Assembly (NCBI GenBank): GCA_934320645.1
Contig: CAKRFP010000010.1
Span: 11,639 to 75,638 of the forward strand
Length of the DNA: 64,000 nt
Origin: an uncultured Bariatricus sp.
GTDB taxonomy: Bacteria; Bacillota; Clostridia; Lachnospirales; Lachnospiraceae
Reading direction: 5' to 3'
Both the position numbers and the translations under genes were made by a program. The notes below the pieces were generated by a model. It saw only the letters and a list, made by a program, of their open reading frames with translations, ran no database searches and was not told the DNA's origin. The stretch's first letter is position 1, and the number at the start of each line of letters is the position of its first letter. Shown piece after piece: positions 1 to 8,399 of this stretch.

Positions 1-2
1 AA

Positions 3-794
3 ATTCCGGACGAACCGGATAACCCTGGTGGAGATGAAGAGCCGGATCCGGGAGATTCAGATGGAATGACCAGGGAAGAGCAGACAAAGCAGATCCAGGA
101 AAAAGAACAGAAGATCAAGGATCTGGATCTGGAAAAGCGAACAGCACAACTGGAATTGAAAAAGCTGGATAAAAAAGTAAATAATGGTGTTGTAAAAAGT
201 ACAGTAGAGGGAACGGTAAAATCTGTACTTGACGAAGAAGAGGCAAAGCTGGAGAATAAACCGGTTATATCTGTGACCGGGGAAAATGGTTGTTATGTAA
301 TCGGAGGGATTGCCGAAAGCAGCTATGATAAATTAAAAGAGGGTATGAATGTGATGGTGACTTCCTGGAATACGGGGAACTCTTATGAGGCAACGATCAC
401 CAGTATCGGTAATTCACCGGTTGAAAGTATGAAGAGCAGCGAGAATCCTAATATGTCCTACTATCCGTTTACTGCGGTGGTTGAGAAAGAGTCAGATCTT
501 TCATCTGGTGAGGGTGTCAGTATTTCCGTAGACGGACTTTCGGGTGACAGTGGGAATTCGATTTACCTGGAACAGATGTTCATAAGAGAAGACGGAAACC
601 GCTCCTATGTATACAAGAAAGGAAAACATGGAAGGCTGGAGAAGCAGTATGTAGAGGTTGGAAAAAATATGTATGGTTCCATTGAAATTGTTTCCGGACT
701 TACCATGGAGGATGAGATTGCATTTCCGTATGGAAGAAATGTAAAAGAGGGTGCGAAGACAAAGACAGTGGAGTCACTGTATGATTATAATTAA
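3..794 (+). CDS. Membrane-fusion (periplasmic adaptor-like) protein of an ABC exporter, 5'-truncated by the window edge
   Basis: The frame is open from base 3, so the true start lies upstream. The visible part begins with an Asp/Pro/Gly/Glu-rich linker and then a charged coiled-coil segment (about bases 66-180, heptads rich in K, E, L and Q). A barrel-sandwich/lipoyl-like half follows (TVEGTVKSVLDEEEAKL), and then a beta-barrel and membrane-proximal part ending SLYDYN. This order matches HlyD/MacA/YknX-type adaptors, which link an exporter permease to the outside of the cell. It lies 15 bases before the MacB-like permease, so the two are almost certainly one operon. The acidic linker before the coiled coil is unusual. 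The exact substrate cannot be read from sequence. Confidence 0.8.
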   Translation: MPDEPDNPGGDEEPDPGDSDGMTREEQTKQIQEKEQKIKDLDLEKRTAQLELKKLDKKVNNGVVKSTVEGTVKSVLDEEEAKLENKPVISVTGENGCYVIGGIAESSYDKLKEGMNVMVTSWNTGNSYEATITSIGNSPVESMKSSENPNMSYYPFTAVVEKESDLSSGEGVSISVDGLSGDSGNSIYLEQMFIREDGNRSYVYKKGKHGRLEKQYVEVGKNMYGSIEIVSGLTMEDEIAFPYGRNVKEGAKTKTVESLYDYN

Positions 795-809
795 TGAGGG
801 GGTGAGGAG

Positions 810-2066
810 ATGCTTGAAGATATCAGACTGGCATTTCAGGGAATCTGGAGCCATAAGCTGCGGTCTGCGCTGACGATGCTTGGTATTATTATCGGAATCG
901 GATCGATCATTGCAATTGTTTCAACGATCAAAGGAACCAATGAGCAGATCAAGAAAAATCTGGTTGGCGCGGGAAATAATGCGGTCAATATCCAGCTTTA
1001 TCAGGGAGACTGGACACTGGATCTGTCTTATCAGGAGGTTCCGGATGGAATACCGGAGATTTCAGATCAGGTACTTGGTGAGATCCAGGAACTGGATGAG
1101 GTGGAAAGTGCAGCCCTTTATCACAGACGGAATGAATATGATGCTGTATATGCAGGCAGTCAGAAGCTGGCAAGCTGTAATATTTTTGGGATAGATTCCA
1201 ATTATCTGGATGCCTATGGATTTCAGATCACAAAAGGGCGTGGCTTTTCCGAAAAAGATTTTACTGCAAACCGGAAAGTTGTGCTGCTTGATAAAACGAC
1301 AGCCACAGCCCTATTTCCGGATGGAAATGTGATTGGAAAGATTATTGAGGTTAAAGGGGAGCCATTTACGGTGATCGGTATGATGGCGAGAAAAGAAAAT
1401 TCGCAGCCGGTGATCAATTCGATGGAAGACTATTATCGTTATGTATCCACGGATGGAAGCGGAACGATCTGTATTCCGGATACACTGTGGCCGATTATTT
1501 ATCAGTACGATGAACCGCAGAATCTGGTTGTCCGCGCGACAAGCACAGATGAGATGACTGCGGCAGGAGAAAAGGCGGCAGATATCCTGAACAGTTATCT
1601 GACGGTGTCCGATGATACGATCAAATATAAAGGGGAGGATCTTCTGGAACAGGCAAACCAGATCCAGGAGATCAGTAATTCTACGAATCAGCAGCTGATA
1701 TGGATCGCAAGTATTTCCCTGTTGGTTGGCGGAATCGGTGTTATGAATATTATGCTGGTATCCGTAACAGAAAGAACGAGAGAAATCGGTCTGAAAAAAG
1801 CACTGGGAGCAAGAAAAAGAAGGATCCTGACGCAGTTTCTGACGGAAGCGGCAGTGCTTACCCTTCTCGGAGGTCTGATTGGTGTGGCAGGAGGGATTGC
1901 GCTTGCCTATATTATTTCTGCAGTCTCGGCAGTTCCGGTGGCAATCAGCGGAGTGTCTATTCTGGTCGGAGTAGTATTTTCTACACTGATCGGAATTATT
2001 TTCGGACTCCTTCCGTCGGTGAAGGCGGCGAACATGAATCCGATCGATGCACTGAGAAGTGAGTAG
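810..2066 (+). CDS. MacB-like ABC transporter permease (FtsX domain)
   Basis: A 418-residue protein. It has an N-terminal membrane segment after LEDIRLAFQGIWSHKLRS (about residues 20-42), then an extracytoplasmic MacB_PCD-type domain (about 45-275), and three C-terminal membrane segments (about 290-410) with the FtsX signature around ERTREIGLKKALGARKR. The end, PSVKAANMNPIDALRSE, is the typical tail of this family. An RBS (GAGGGGGTGAGGAG) precedes the ATG. It would form the membrane channel of an MFP-dependent exporter for a peptide, antibiotic or other amphiphile. No ATPase gene follows, so the ATP-binding subunit must be upstream of the window or elsewhere. The FtsX/MacB family assignment is secure; the substrate is unknown. 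Confidence 0.88.
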   Translation: MLEDIRLAFQGIWSHKLRSALTMLGIIIGIGSIIAIVSTIKGTNEQIKKNLVGAGNNAVNIQLYQGDWTLDLSYQEVPDGIPEISDQVLGEIQELDEVESAALYHRRNEYDAVYAGSQKLASCNIFGIDSNYLDAYGFQITKGRGFSEKDFTANRKVVLLDKTTATALFPDGNVIGKIIEVKGEPFTVIGMMARKENSQPVINSMEDYYRYVSTDGSGTICIPDTLWPIIYQYDEPQNLVVRATSTDEMTAAGEKAADILNSYLTVSDDTIKYKGEDLLEQANQIQEISNSTNQQLIWIASISLLVGGIGVMNIMLVSVTERTREIGLKKALGARKRRILTQFLTEAAVLTLLGGLIGVAGGIALAYIISAVSAVPVAISGVSILVGVVFSTLIGIIFGLLPSVKAANMNPIDALRSE

Positions 2067-2140
2067 GTTTATGTAGAGTAGAAATATTTGTCGGATCCAA
2101 GATTGCAGATAAATAGATAGTATCTGTTCTACAGGAAAGC

Positions 2141-2167
2141 GGCGTGCCTTACTGGCACGCCATTTTT
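2141..2167 (+). terminator. Intrinsic terminator of the exporter operon, overlapping the lysR 3' end
   Basis: GGCGTGCC (2141-2148) and GGCACGCC (2154-2161) form a perfect 8-bp GC-rich stem with loop TTACT, followed by A and five T on the plus strand. The loop TTA is the reverse complement of the stop codon of the minus-strand LysR gene, so the terminator sits inside the last codons of that gene. There is no T tail on the minus strand. Confidence 0.85.
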
Positions 2168-3084
2168 AAAAATTCTTCCATTGCCCTTGTTTGGTAGCGA
2201 CCATTTTTCCAGTAGAACCGGATGTCACGGCTGCTTTCGCCTGCAGGAAGCTTATAGTACACCACATCAGAGGTAAGAGGTACTTTTGAGAGCATGATAT
2301 CTCCGATAAAAGAGATCCCCATGCCGGAGCAGGTGATGTTGTAAGAAGTCATCTGCTGATCCATTTCCAGGATGATATTTGGTTCAAAGAGATTGTTCTG
2401 GCAGATCATACGGGCACGTTTTCCAGTGTCGTTTTCCGGTTTCAGCATAATAAAAGGTTCACTTTTAAAGCGTGTCAGAGGAGCGGGAGGACAGGATTCT
2501 TCCAGAAATTTTTTGCTCAGGATATCTTCTACAGGAAGCTGATAGGAGCGCAGCGTATTATTGATCGGGAATGCTCCCGGAACAGCAAGGATCAGGTGCT
2601 CTTCCTGAAATTTACGGCAGCCGTAGATGGCGGCATCCAGAACGCTGCTGTCCAGCATCAGATCCAGCTGCCCGTGTCGTAGCATACGGGCAAGATTGGC
2701 AGTGGTTTCTTCAATCAGGCTGATCTGGATCAGAGGATATCTGCGGGCAAAATCCGCAATCAGCGGAGGCAGGATCCAGGAGGAAAACAAGTTGCTTCCT
2801 CCGAGGGTGAGTGTTCCTTTTCTCAGATCGCCCCAGTCGTTTACAAATCCTTCAAATTCATTCTGGATACTTTTTATTTTTTCTACCGCTTTGATATACT
2901 GTACCCCACATTCGGTAAGGGAAAGTGGTTTGGTACTCCGGTCAAAGATCGGATATCCGATGTGGTGTTCGACACGCTTTACGTTAGCACTGAGTGAAGG
3001 CTGTGAGATAAATAGCTTCTCAGCCGCCTTGGAAAAGCTTTTTTCCAGATAAACTTCATAGACATATTCCATTCCCTGAAACAT
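2149..3084 (-). CDS. LysR-family transcriptional regulator, divergent from aspA
   Basis: A 311-residue protein with an N-terminal winged helix-turn-helix (about residues 1-60; SKAAEKLFISQPSLSANVKR is the recognition region) and a C-terminal substrate-binding-like effector domain (about 90-300). The start follows AGGAGA at a normal distance. Divergent placement with a 139-base gap to aspA is the classic LysR layout. A perfect palindrome of the LTTR type lies in the gap (3114-3128), next to a weak -35 for aspA. I infer that it controls aspA and itself, probably in response to a C4-dicarboxylate or amino acid. The effector is not readable from sequence. Confidence 0.9.
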   Translation of the reverse strand: MFQGMEYVYEVYLEKSFSKAAEKLFISQPSLSANVKRVEHHIGYPIFDRSTKPLSLTECGVQYIKAVEKIKSIQNEFEGFVNDWGDLRKGTLTLGGSNLFSSWILPPLIADFARRYPLIQISLIEETTANLARMLRHGQLDLMLDSSVLDAAIYGCRKFQEEHLILAVPGAFPINNTLRSYQLPVEDILSKKFLEESCPPAPLTRFKSEPFIMLKPENDTGKRARMICQNNLFEPNIILEMDQQMTSYNITCSGMGISFIGDIMLSKVPLTSDVVYYKLPAGESSRDIRFYWKNGRYQTRAMEEFLKMACQ

Positions 3085-3113
3085 AGGTATTCTCCTTTAA
3101 CATAGTTTTAAAA

Positions 3114-3128
3114 TTATAGTTACTATAA
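3114..3128. promoter_or_regulatory. Candidate LysR operator (TTATAG-TTA-CTATAA)
   Basis: A perfect 6-bp inverted repeat with a 3-base spacer lies in the gap between the divergent lysR and aspA genes. It has the dyad T-N11-A shape expected of LTTR recognition sites. Its centre is about 43 bases upstream of the aspA -10 hexamer, the usual position for a LysR activator site. Confidence 0.6.
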
Positions 3129-3140
3129 AAATATATGTAT

Positions 3141-3169
3141 TAGATTATATTGTAACACAGAGCTATAAT
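3141..3169 (+). promoter_or_regulatory. aspA promoter with a weak -35
   Basis: A perfect TATAAT -10 lies at 3164-3169. The hexamer 17 bases upstream is TAGATT (3141-3146), a poor -35, as is common at activator-dependent promoters. The candidate LysR site lies just upstream. Confidence 0.55.
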
Positions 3170-3223
3170 GAAAACAACAAAGGCAATACGCCAGAGAAAA
3201 ATGGAAAATTGAGGGATTTTGAG

Positions 3224-4660
3224 ATGGAAAATGGAAAAGAAAACAAGACAGGTTATCGTGTAGAACAGGATTCAATAGGGGCAAAGGATATTCCGGGAGA
3301 TGTATATTACGGGGTACAGTCACTGCGTGCTGCGGAGAATTTCCGTATTACCGGGCTGAATATGCATCCGGAGATCATCAACAGTCTTGCGTACATAAAG
3401 AAAGCATCTGCAATCACCAACTGCGAAAGTGGGATTCTGGAAAAGAAAAAGGCAAAAGCAATCGTACAGGCATGTGATGAGATCCTTGCAGGAAAGTTGC
3501 ATGAGTACTTTATCGTAGATCCGATCCAGGGAGGTGCGGGAACTTCTCTGAATATGAATGCAAACGAAGTCATTGCCAACCGTGCGATTGAGATTCTTGG
3601 CGGAAAAAAGGGAGATTATTCAGCTGTAAATCCGAATGATGATGTAAACTGCGGACAGTCCACAAATGATGTTATTCCGACAGCCGGCAAGATGACTTCA
3701 CTCAGACTTCTTCAGAATCTGAAAAAAGAACTGCTCAGACTTCATGGAGCACTCTGCAAAAAGGCAGAAGAATTCGACCATGTGATCAAAATGGGACGAA
3801 CCCAGATGCAGGATGCAGTTCCGATCCGTCTGGGTCAGGAATTTCAGGCATATTCCGATGCCATCATGCGTGATATCCACCGTATGGATAAGGCGATGGA
3901 TGAGATGCGTACCGTCAACATGGGTGGAACGGCAGTCGGAACCGGAATCAATGCAGATGAAGCCTATGTAAGCCGCATTGTTCCGAATCTTTCAAAAATA
4001 TCTGATATTCAGTTTGTCCAGGCCTTTGATCTGATCGATGCGACCCAGAACCTGGATCCGTTTGTAGCAGTATCCGGTGCAGTGAAAGCATGTGCAGTCA
4101 CACTTTCCAAGATTGCCAATGATCTGCGTCTGATGTCATCCGGACCAAGAGCCGGATTTGGTGAGATCAACCTTCCGGCAAAGCAGAATGGTTCTTCGAT
4201 CATGCCGGGAAAGGTGAATCCGGTCATTCCGGAAGTAGTGAACCAGGTCGCATTTAACATCATTGGAAATGATGTGACGATCACGATGGCAGCAGAGGGC
4301 GGACAGCTGGAGCTGAATGCATTTGAACCGATCGTATTCTACTGTCTGTTCCAGTCGATCGATACACTTGCCTATGCAGTGCAGACTTTTGTTGACAATT
4401 GTGTGACAGGAATCACAGCCAATGAAGAGAGATGCCGTCAGCTGGTAGAGAACAGCATCGGCGTAATTACTGCAATCTGTCCGCATGTAGGCTATGAGAA
4501 AGCAGCGGAGATTGCGAAAAAAGCAATGAAGACCGGGGAATCCATCCGTAATCTGATCCTCAGAGAAGGTCTTTTAAGTGAAAAAGAGATGGAAACCGTT
4601 CTGGATCCGGTCAATATGACAGAGCCAGGTATTTCAGGAAAAGAACTTCTCAGAAAATAA
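3224..4660 (+). CDS. aspA: Aspartate ammonia-lyase (aspartase)
   Basis: Catalyses L-aspartate to fumarate plus ammonia, linking amino-acid breakdown to C4-dicarboxylate metabolism in the cytoplasm. The 478-residue length fits the aspartase/fumarase superfamily. Visible motifs are the early QDSIGAKDIPGDVYYGVQSL, NPNDDVNCGQSTNDVIPTA, GRTQMQDAVP and the catalytic flexible loop GSSIMPGKVNP (about residues 323-333). An upstream TTG at 3209 is in frame, but GAGGG (3211-3215) sits at the right distance from the ATG at 3224, so I place the start there. It is divergent from a LysR regulator. Class-II fumarases share the same fold, but the DDVNCGQSTND stretch and the overall pattern favour aspartase. 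Confidence 0.93.
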   Translation: MENGKENKTGYRVEQDSIGAKDIPGDVYYGVQSLRAAENFRITGLNMHPEIINSLAYIKKASAITNCESGILEKKKAKAIVQACDEILAGKLHEYFIVDPIQGGAGTSLNMNANEVIANRAIEILGGKKGDYSAVNPNDDVNCGQSTNDVIPTAGKMTSLRLLQNLKKELLRLHGALCKKAEEFDHVIKMGRTQMQDAVPIRLGQEFQAYSDAIMRDIHRMDKAMDEMRTVNMGGTAVGTGINADEAYVSRIVPNLSKISDIQFVQAFDLIDATQNLDPFVAVSGAVKACAVTLSKIANDLRLMSSGPRAGFGEINLPAKQNGSSIMPGKVNPVIPEVVNQVAFNIIGNDVTITMAAEGGQLELNAFEPIVFYCLFQSIDTLAYAVQTFVDNCVTGITANEERCRQLVENSIGVITAICPHVGYEKAAEIAKKAMKTGESIRNLILREGLLSEKEMETVLDPVNMTEPGISGKELLRK

Positions 4661-4689
4661 AGAATAAAATTTTTCTAAAAGACATGATT

Positions 4690-4752
4690 TTCTCCTTTTA
4701 AGGGTGTACAATGAAACATACGCGTTTCATAAGTTACAACTTAAAAGGAGAA
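4690..4752 (+). promoter_or_regulatory. Nested inverted repeats in the leader of the large ABC transporter
   Basis: TTCTCCTTTTAAG (4690-4702) is the exact complement of CTTAAAAGGAGAA (4740-4752), which contains the gene's Shine-Dalgarno. Inside it, ATGAAAC (4711-4717) and GTTTCAT (4724-4730) form a second perfect repeat. A promoter reading is also possible: TGTACA (4705-4710), 17-base spacer, CATAAG (4728-4733), with the inner palindrome lying in the spacer like a TetR-type operator. The two readings are alternatives. The first needs transcription starting upstream. Confidence 0.5.
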
Positions 4753-4757
4753 TTTTT

Positions 4758-7700
4758 ATGCTTCAAATTCAACATATCTGCAAAGAATACCGTACAGGTA
4801 CGCTGGTACAGAAGGCATTGGATGATGTAAGCCTGAATCTCAGGGACAATGAATTTGTTGCGATCCTGGGACCGAGTGGTTCGGGAAAGACGACGCTTCT
4901 TAACATCATCGGTGGACTGGACCGTTACGATAGTGGTGATCTGATCATCAACGGGATTTCCACGAAAAAATATAAAGACAGAGACTGGGATTCCTATCGG
5001 AATCATACCATTGGTTTTGTATTTCAGAGTTATAATCTGATTCCACATCAGACGGTGCTTGCCAATGTGGAGCTGGCACTGACTATTTCCGGGATCGGGA
5101 AGGAAGAACGGAAAAAGAGAGCGATTGAGGCTCTGAAAAAAGTTGGTCTTGGAGAGCAGTTGCATAAAAAACCGAGCCAGATGTCAGGCGGACAGATGCA
5201 GAGGGTGGCAATCGCCCGTGCGCTGGTCAATGATCCGGATATCTTGCTCGCGGATGAGCCGACAGGAGCGCTGGATACGGCGACCAGTGTGCAGGTTATG
5301 GAGCTCTTAAAAGAGGTGGCAAAGGACCGGCTGGTTGTGATGGTTACACATAATCCGGAACTTGCCGAAGAATATGCAACCCGTATCGTAACGCTAAAAG
5401 ACGGTAAGATCCGCTCGGACACAGACGAATTTTATGTTGACGAAGCGGTCATGAAGGAGCCAGAGCATAAGAATATGGGGAAATCTTCCATGTCTTTCCT
5501 GACAGCACTTTCTTTGAGTTTCAATAACTTAAAGACGAAGAAAGCAAGAACCCTTCTGACATCCTTTGCCGGTTCCATTGGAATTATCGGAATCGCACTG
5601 ATCCTGGCACTTTCCAACGGAGTCAATGCCTACATCAAGTCAATTGAAGAAGAGACTCTTTCCGAGTATCCGCTTCAGATCCAGAGTACCGGATTTGATA
5701 TGACATCGATGATGGTAGGCAATATGGACAGTGGTTCGGGCAGTTTGGATAAGAAGGAGACAAAAAGAGACGGGGAAGTCAAGGTCATGCAGATGATGAC
5801 CAATATGTTTTCCACGATGGATTCCAATGACCTGAAGTCTTTAAAAGAATATCTGGATGGAGGAAAAAGTGGAATTGAGGACTATACCAGTGCCGTTGAA
5901 TATTCTTATAATATTTCACCAAGAATCTATCGGCAGAACAAGGATGGTTCCATTCGCCAGGTGAATCCGGACAAATCCTTTGAGTCGCTTGGAATCAGCT
6001 CTGGCGCAAGTACCAACAGTCTGATGTCATCGATGATGAGTACGAATGTTTTTTATGAAATGCCTAAGACGGAGGGGCTTTATGAGAACCAGTATGATGT
6101 GAAGGCGGGGCACTGGCCGCAGAATTATAATGAGTGTGTACTGGTGTTGACTTCGGACGGAGGCATGAGTGATTTTCTCCTTTATACCTTGGGACTGCGG
6201 GATCAGATGGAACTGGACGAAATGATCCAGGAATTTATCAATGAAGAAGATGTCAATACACCGGCAGATATTGGAAATTACACATACGAGGATATTATTG
6301 GAAAAACTTTTAAACTGGTCAATATGTCTGACTGCTACGAATATGACAGCCAGTACAAGATCTGGAAGGATAAATCCGATAATAAGGAATATATGAAGAA
6401 ACTCGTGGATCAGGGCGAAGAACTTAAAATCGTCGGAATCGTACAGGCATCGGAAGATGCAAATGCTTCCGCTCTGACACCGGGGATTGGCTATCCGCAG
6501 AGCCTTACTGAGCATGTCGCAAAAGAGGCTGCAAAAAGTGAGATTGTAAAGGATCAGCTGAAAAATCCGTCAAAGAATGTATTTACCGGAGAACCGTTCG
6601 GGACGACAGAAGAGAAGAATGGACTGGATGCGGACAGCCTGTTTACGGTCGATGAGGATGCACTTCAGAAAGCATTTGGTTTTGATAACAGTGCACTTTC
6701 CGGTAGATTTTCCGGTGATCTGTTGTCAGCAGATTCCCTGAATCTGGAAAATGCATTCCAGATGGGTGGGGATTCTCTGGACCTGTCCGGGATGATAAAT
6801 CTGGATCAGATCAGTCTTGACGTGTCCGGTATGCCACAGATGAATCTTGGCGATATGATCGGAAGCCTGGATCTTACCGTAAAACCGGGTGGAATGCAGA
6901 AGTTGTCTGAGAGTGTTATGGAAGGTTATCAGGAGTATGTGAAAACGCATCCAGAGGCAGATTATTCCAATCTGGCAGGAGATTTTATGGATTATCTGAT
7001 GACGGATGAGGCGCAGAAGATCCTGAAAGATAATCTGCAGGAGATTATTGAAAGTACTGGCGGATTTAAGATTACGACGGAGCAGATGCAGGAGCTTGTA
7101 CGGCGTGTGATGGAAGGATATCAGAAGTGGGCTGCAGACCAAGGGTATACAGATCCGGATAAGTTTGGAGAATATCTGGCGGAGTATTTACAGACCGAGG
7201 AAGCAAAAGCGATTATGAATGACTGGCAGCGGGAGATTTTTGGAGATACGGTGATAAATATTACTTCTGACCAGCTGAAAAAACTGACAAAAGAGCTGGC
7301 GAGTAATTATCCGGCATATGCTGCGGCGAATGGAAAAGCAGATCCGACCAAAATGGGAGATTATTTTCTGAACTACCTTGCCACAGCAGATGGAAAACAG
7401 CGTCTGATGAACGGGCTTTCCGAGGTGATCGATATGGATCAGCTGGAGAGCCAGCTTAGTGCAGCGATGGGAAGTTACATGGCAAAGGCAATGGGAACTT
7501 ATACCGGAGCAATTTCGGATATGCTTGAGACTCAGATCACTTCGGCAATGAATCAGATCGTCACTCAGATCACAGGAGAAATCGGGAACGCCATGCAGGC
7601 TGCCATGGGAAATGTGGGAACCCAGCTACAGAACATGATTGGAAGTTCGATGAAGATTGATACCGATGCATTTGCAAAGGCATTTCAGATGAATATGACA

Positions 7701-8375
7701 GAAGATGATCTGAAAGAGCTGATGACATCCATGACAATGAGCGCGACGGCTTCCTATGACAATAATCTGCAGAAGCTTGGATACGTGGATTTTGCGGACC
7801 CGAGTCAGATTTCCATTTATCCGAGAGATTTTGAGAGCAAAGAGGAAGTGGTGAAGATCCTGGATTCTTACAACAGCCGGATGGAAAAAGAAGGAAAAGA
7901 GGAACAGGTCATCACTTATACCGATATTGTCGGAACACTGATGTCTTCCGTGACAAATATCGTGGATATCATCAGTTATGTGCTGATTGCGTTTGTGGCG
8001 ATTTCCCTTGTAGTATCTTCAATTATGATCGGGGTTATCACCTACATCAGTGTGCTGGAACGGAAGAAAGAGATCGGAATCCTGCGTGCAATCGGAGCTT
8101 CCAAAGGAAATGTATCCCAGGTATTTAACGCAGAGACCTTTATCATTGGTCTGTGTGCCGGACTGATCGGGATCGGACTTTCACTGTTGCTTCTGATCCC
8201 TGGAAATATGATCATCCATGCGGTGGCAGATAATAACAAAGTCAATGCATTTTTACCGGTGCTTCCGGGAATTGTGCTGATTCTTTTGAGTATCGGGCTT
8301 ACCCTGCTCGGTGGAATCATTCCGTCAAGGAAGGCGGCAAAGAGTGATCCGGTGACAGCACTTAGGACAGAATAA
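4758..8375 (+). CDS. Fused ABC transporter ATPase and MacB-like permease with giant extracytoplasmic domain
   Basis: A 1205-residue protein. Residues about 1-225 are an ABC ATPase: Walker A GPSGSGKTT, signature MSGGQMQRVAIARAL, Walker B DILLADEP, H-loop VMVTHN. A membrane helix follows (about 270-300; GIIGIALILALSNGVNAYI), then an extracytoplasmic domain of about 750 residues. Three FtsX-type helices close the protein (about 1060-1200; ERKKEIGILRAIGASKGNV; tail SDPVTALRTE). Within the domain, Leu/Asp/Ser-rich strands (about 655-715) precede three roughly 63-residue repeats starting near 720, 784 and 847. AAAAGGAG precedes ATG 4758; an earlier in-frame ATG at 4704 lacks an RBS. Such fused MacB-type exporters usually act in antimicrobial-peptide or envelope functions. 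The substrate here is unknown. Confidence 0.88.
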   Translation: MLQIQHICKEYRTGTLVQKALDDVSLNLRDNEFVAILGPSGSGKTTLLNIIGGLDRYDSGDLIINGISTKKYKDRDWDSYRNHTIGFVFQSYNLIPHQTVLANVELALTISGIGKEERKKRAIEALKKVGLGEQLHKKPSQMSGGQMQRVAIARALVNDPDILLADEPTGALDTATSVQVMELLKEVAKDRLVVMVTHNPELAEEYATRIVTLKDGKIRSDTDEFYVDEAVMKEPEHKNMGKSSMSFLTALSLSFNNLKTKKARTLLTSFAGSIGIIGIALILALSNGVNAYIKSIEEETLSEYPLQIQSTGFDMTSMMVGNMDSGSGSLDKKETKRDGEVKVMQMMTNMFSTMDSNDLKSLKEYLDGGKSGIEDYTSAVEYSYNISPRIYRQNKDGSIRQVNPDKSFESLGISSGASTNSLMSSMMSTNVFYEMPKTEGLYENQYDVKAGHWPQNYNECVLVLTSDGGMSDFLLYTLGLRDQMELDEMIQEFINEEDVNTPADIGNYTYEDIIGKTFKLVNMSDCYEYDSQYKIWKDKSDNKEYMKKLVDQGEELKIVGIVQASEDANASALTPGIGYPQSLTEHVAKEAAKSEIVKDQLKNPSKNVFTGEPFGTTEEKNGLDADSLFTVDEDALQKAFGFDNSALSGRFSGDLLSADSLNLENAFQMGGDSLDLSGMINLDQISLDVSGMPQMNLGDMIGSLDLTVKPGGMQKLSESVMEGYQEYVKTHPEADYSNLAGDFMDYLMTDEAQKILKDNLQEIIESTGGFKITTEQMQELVRRVMEGYQKWAADQGYTDPDKFGEYLAEYLQTEEAKAIMNDWQREIFGDTVINITSDQLKKLTKELASNYPAYAAANGKADPTKMGDYFLNYLATADGKQRLMNGLSEVIDMDQLESQLSAAMGSYMAKAMGTYTGAISDMLETQITSAMNQIVTQITGEIGNAMQAAMGNVGTQLQNMIGSSMKIDTDAFAKAFQMNMTEDDLKELMTSMTMSATASYDNNLQKLGYVDFADPSQISIYPRDFESKEEVVKILDSYNSRMEKEGKEEQVITYTDIVGTLMSSVTNIVDIISYVLIAFVAISLVVSSIMIGVITYISVLERKKEIGILRAIGASKGNVSQVFNAETFIIGLCAGLIGIGLSLLLLIPGNMIIHAVADNNKVNAFLPVLPGIVLILLSIGLTLLGGIIPSRKAAKSDPVTALRTE

Positions 8376-8399
8376 AAAAGAGAATGAGGGAAAAGGAAA

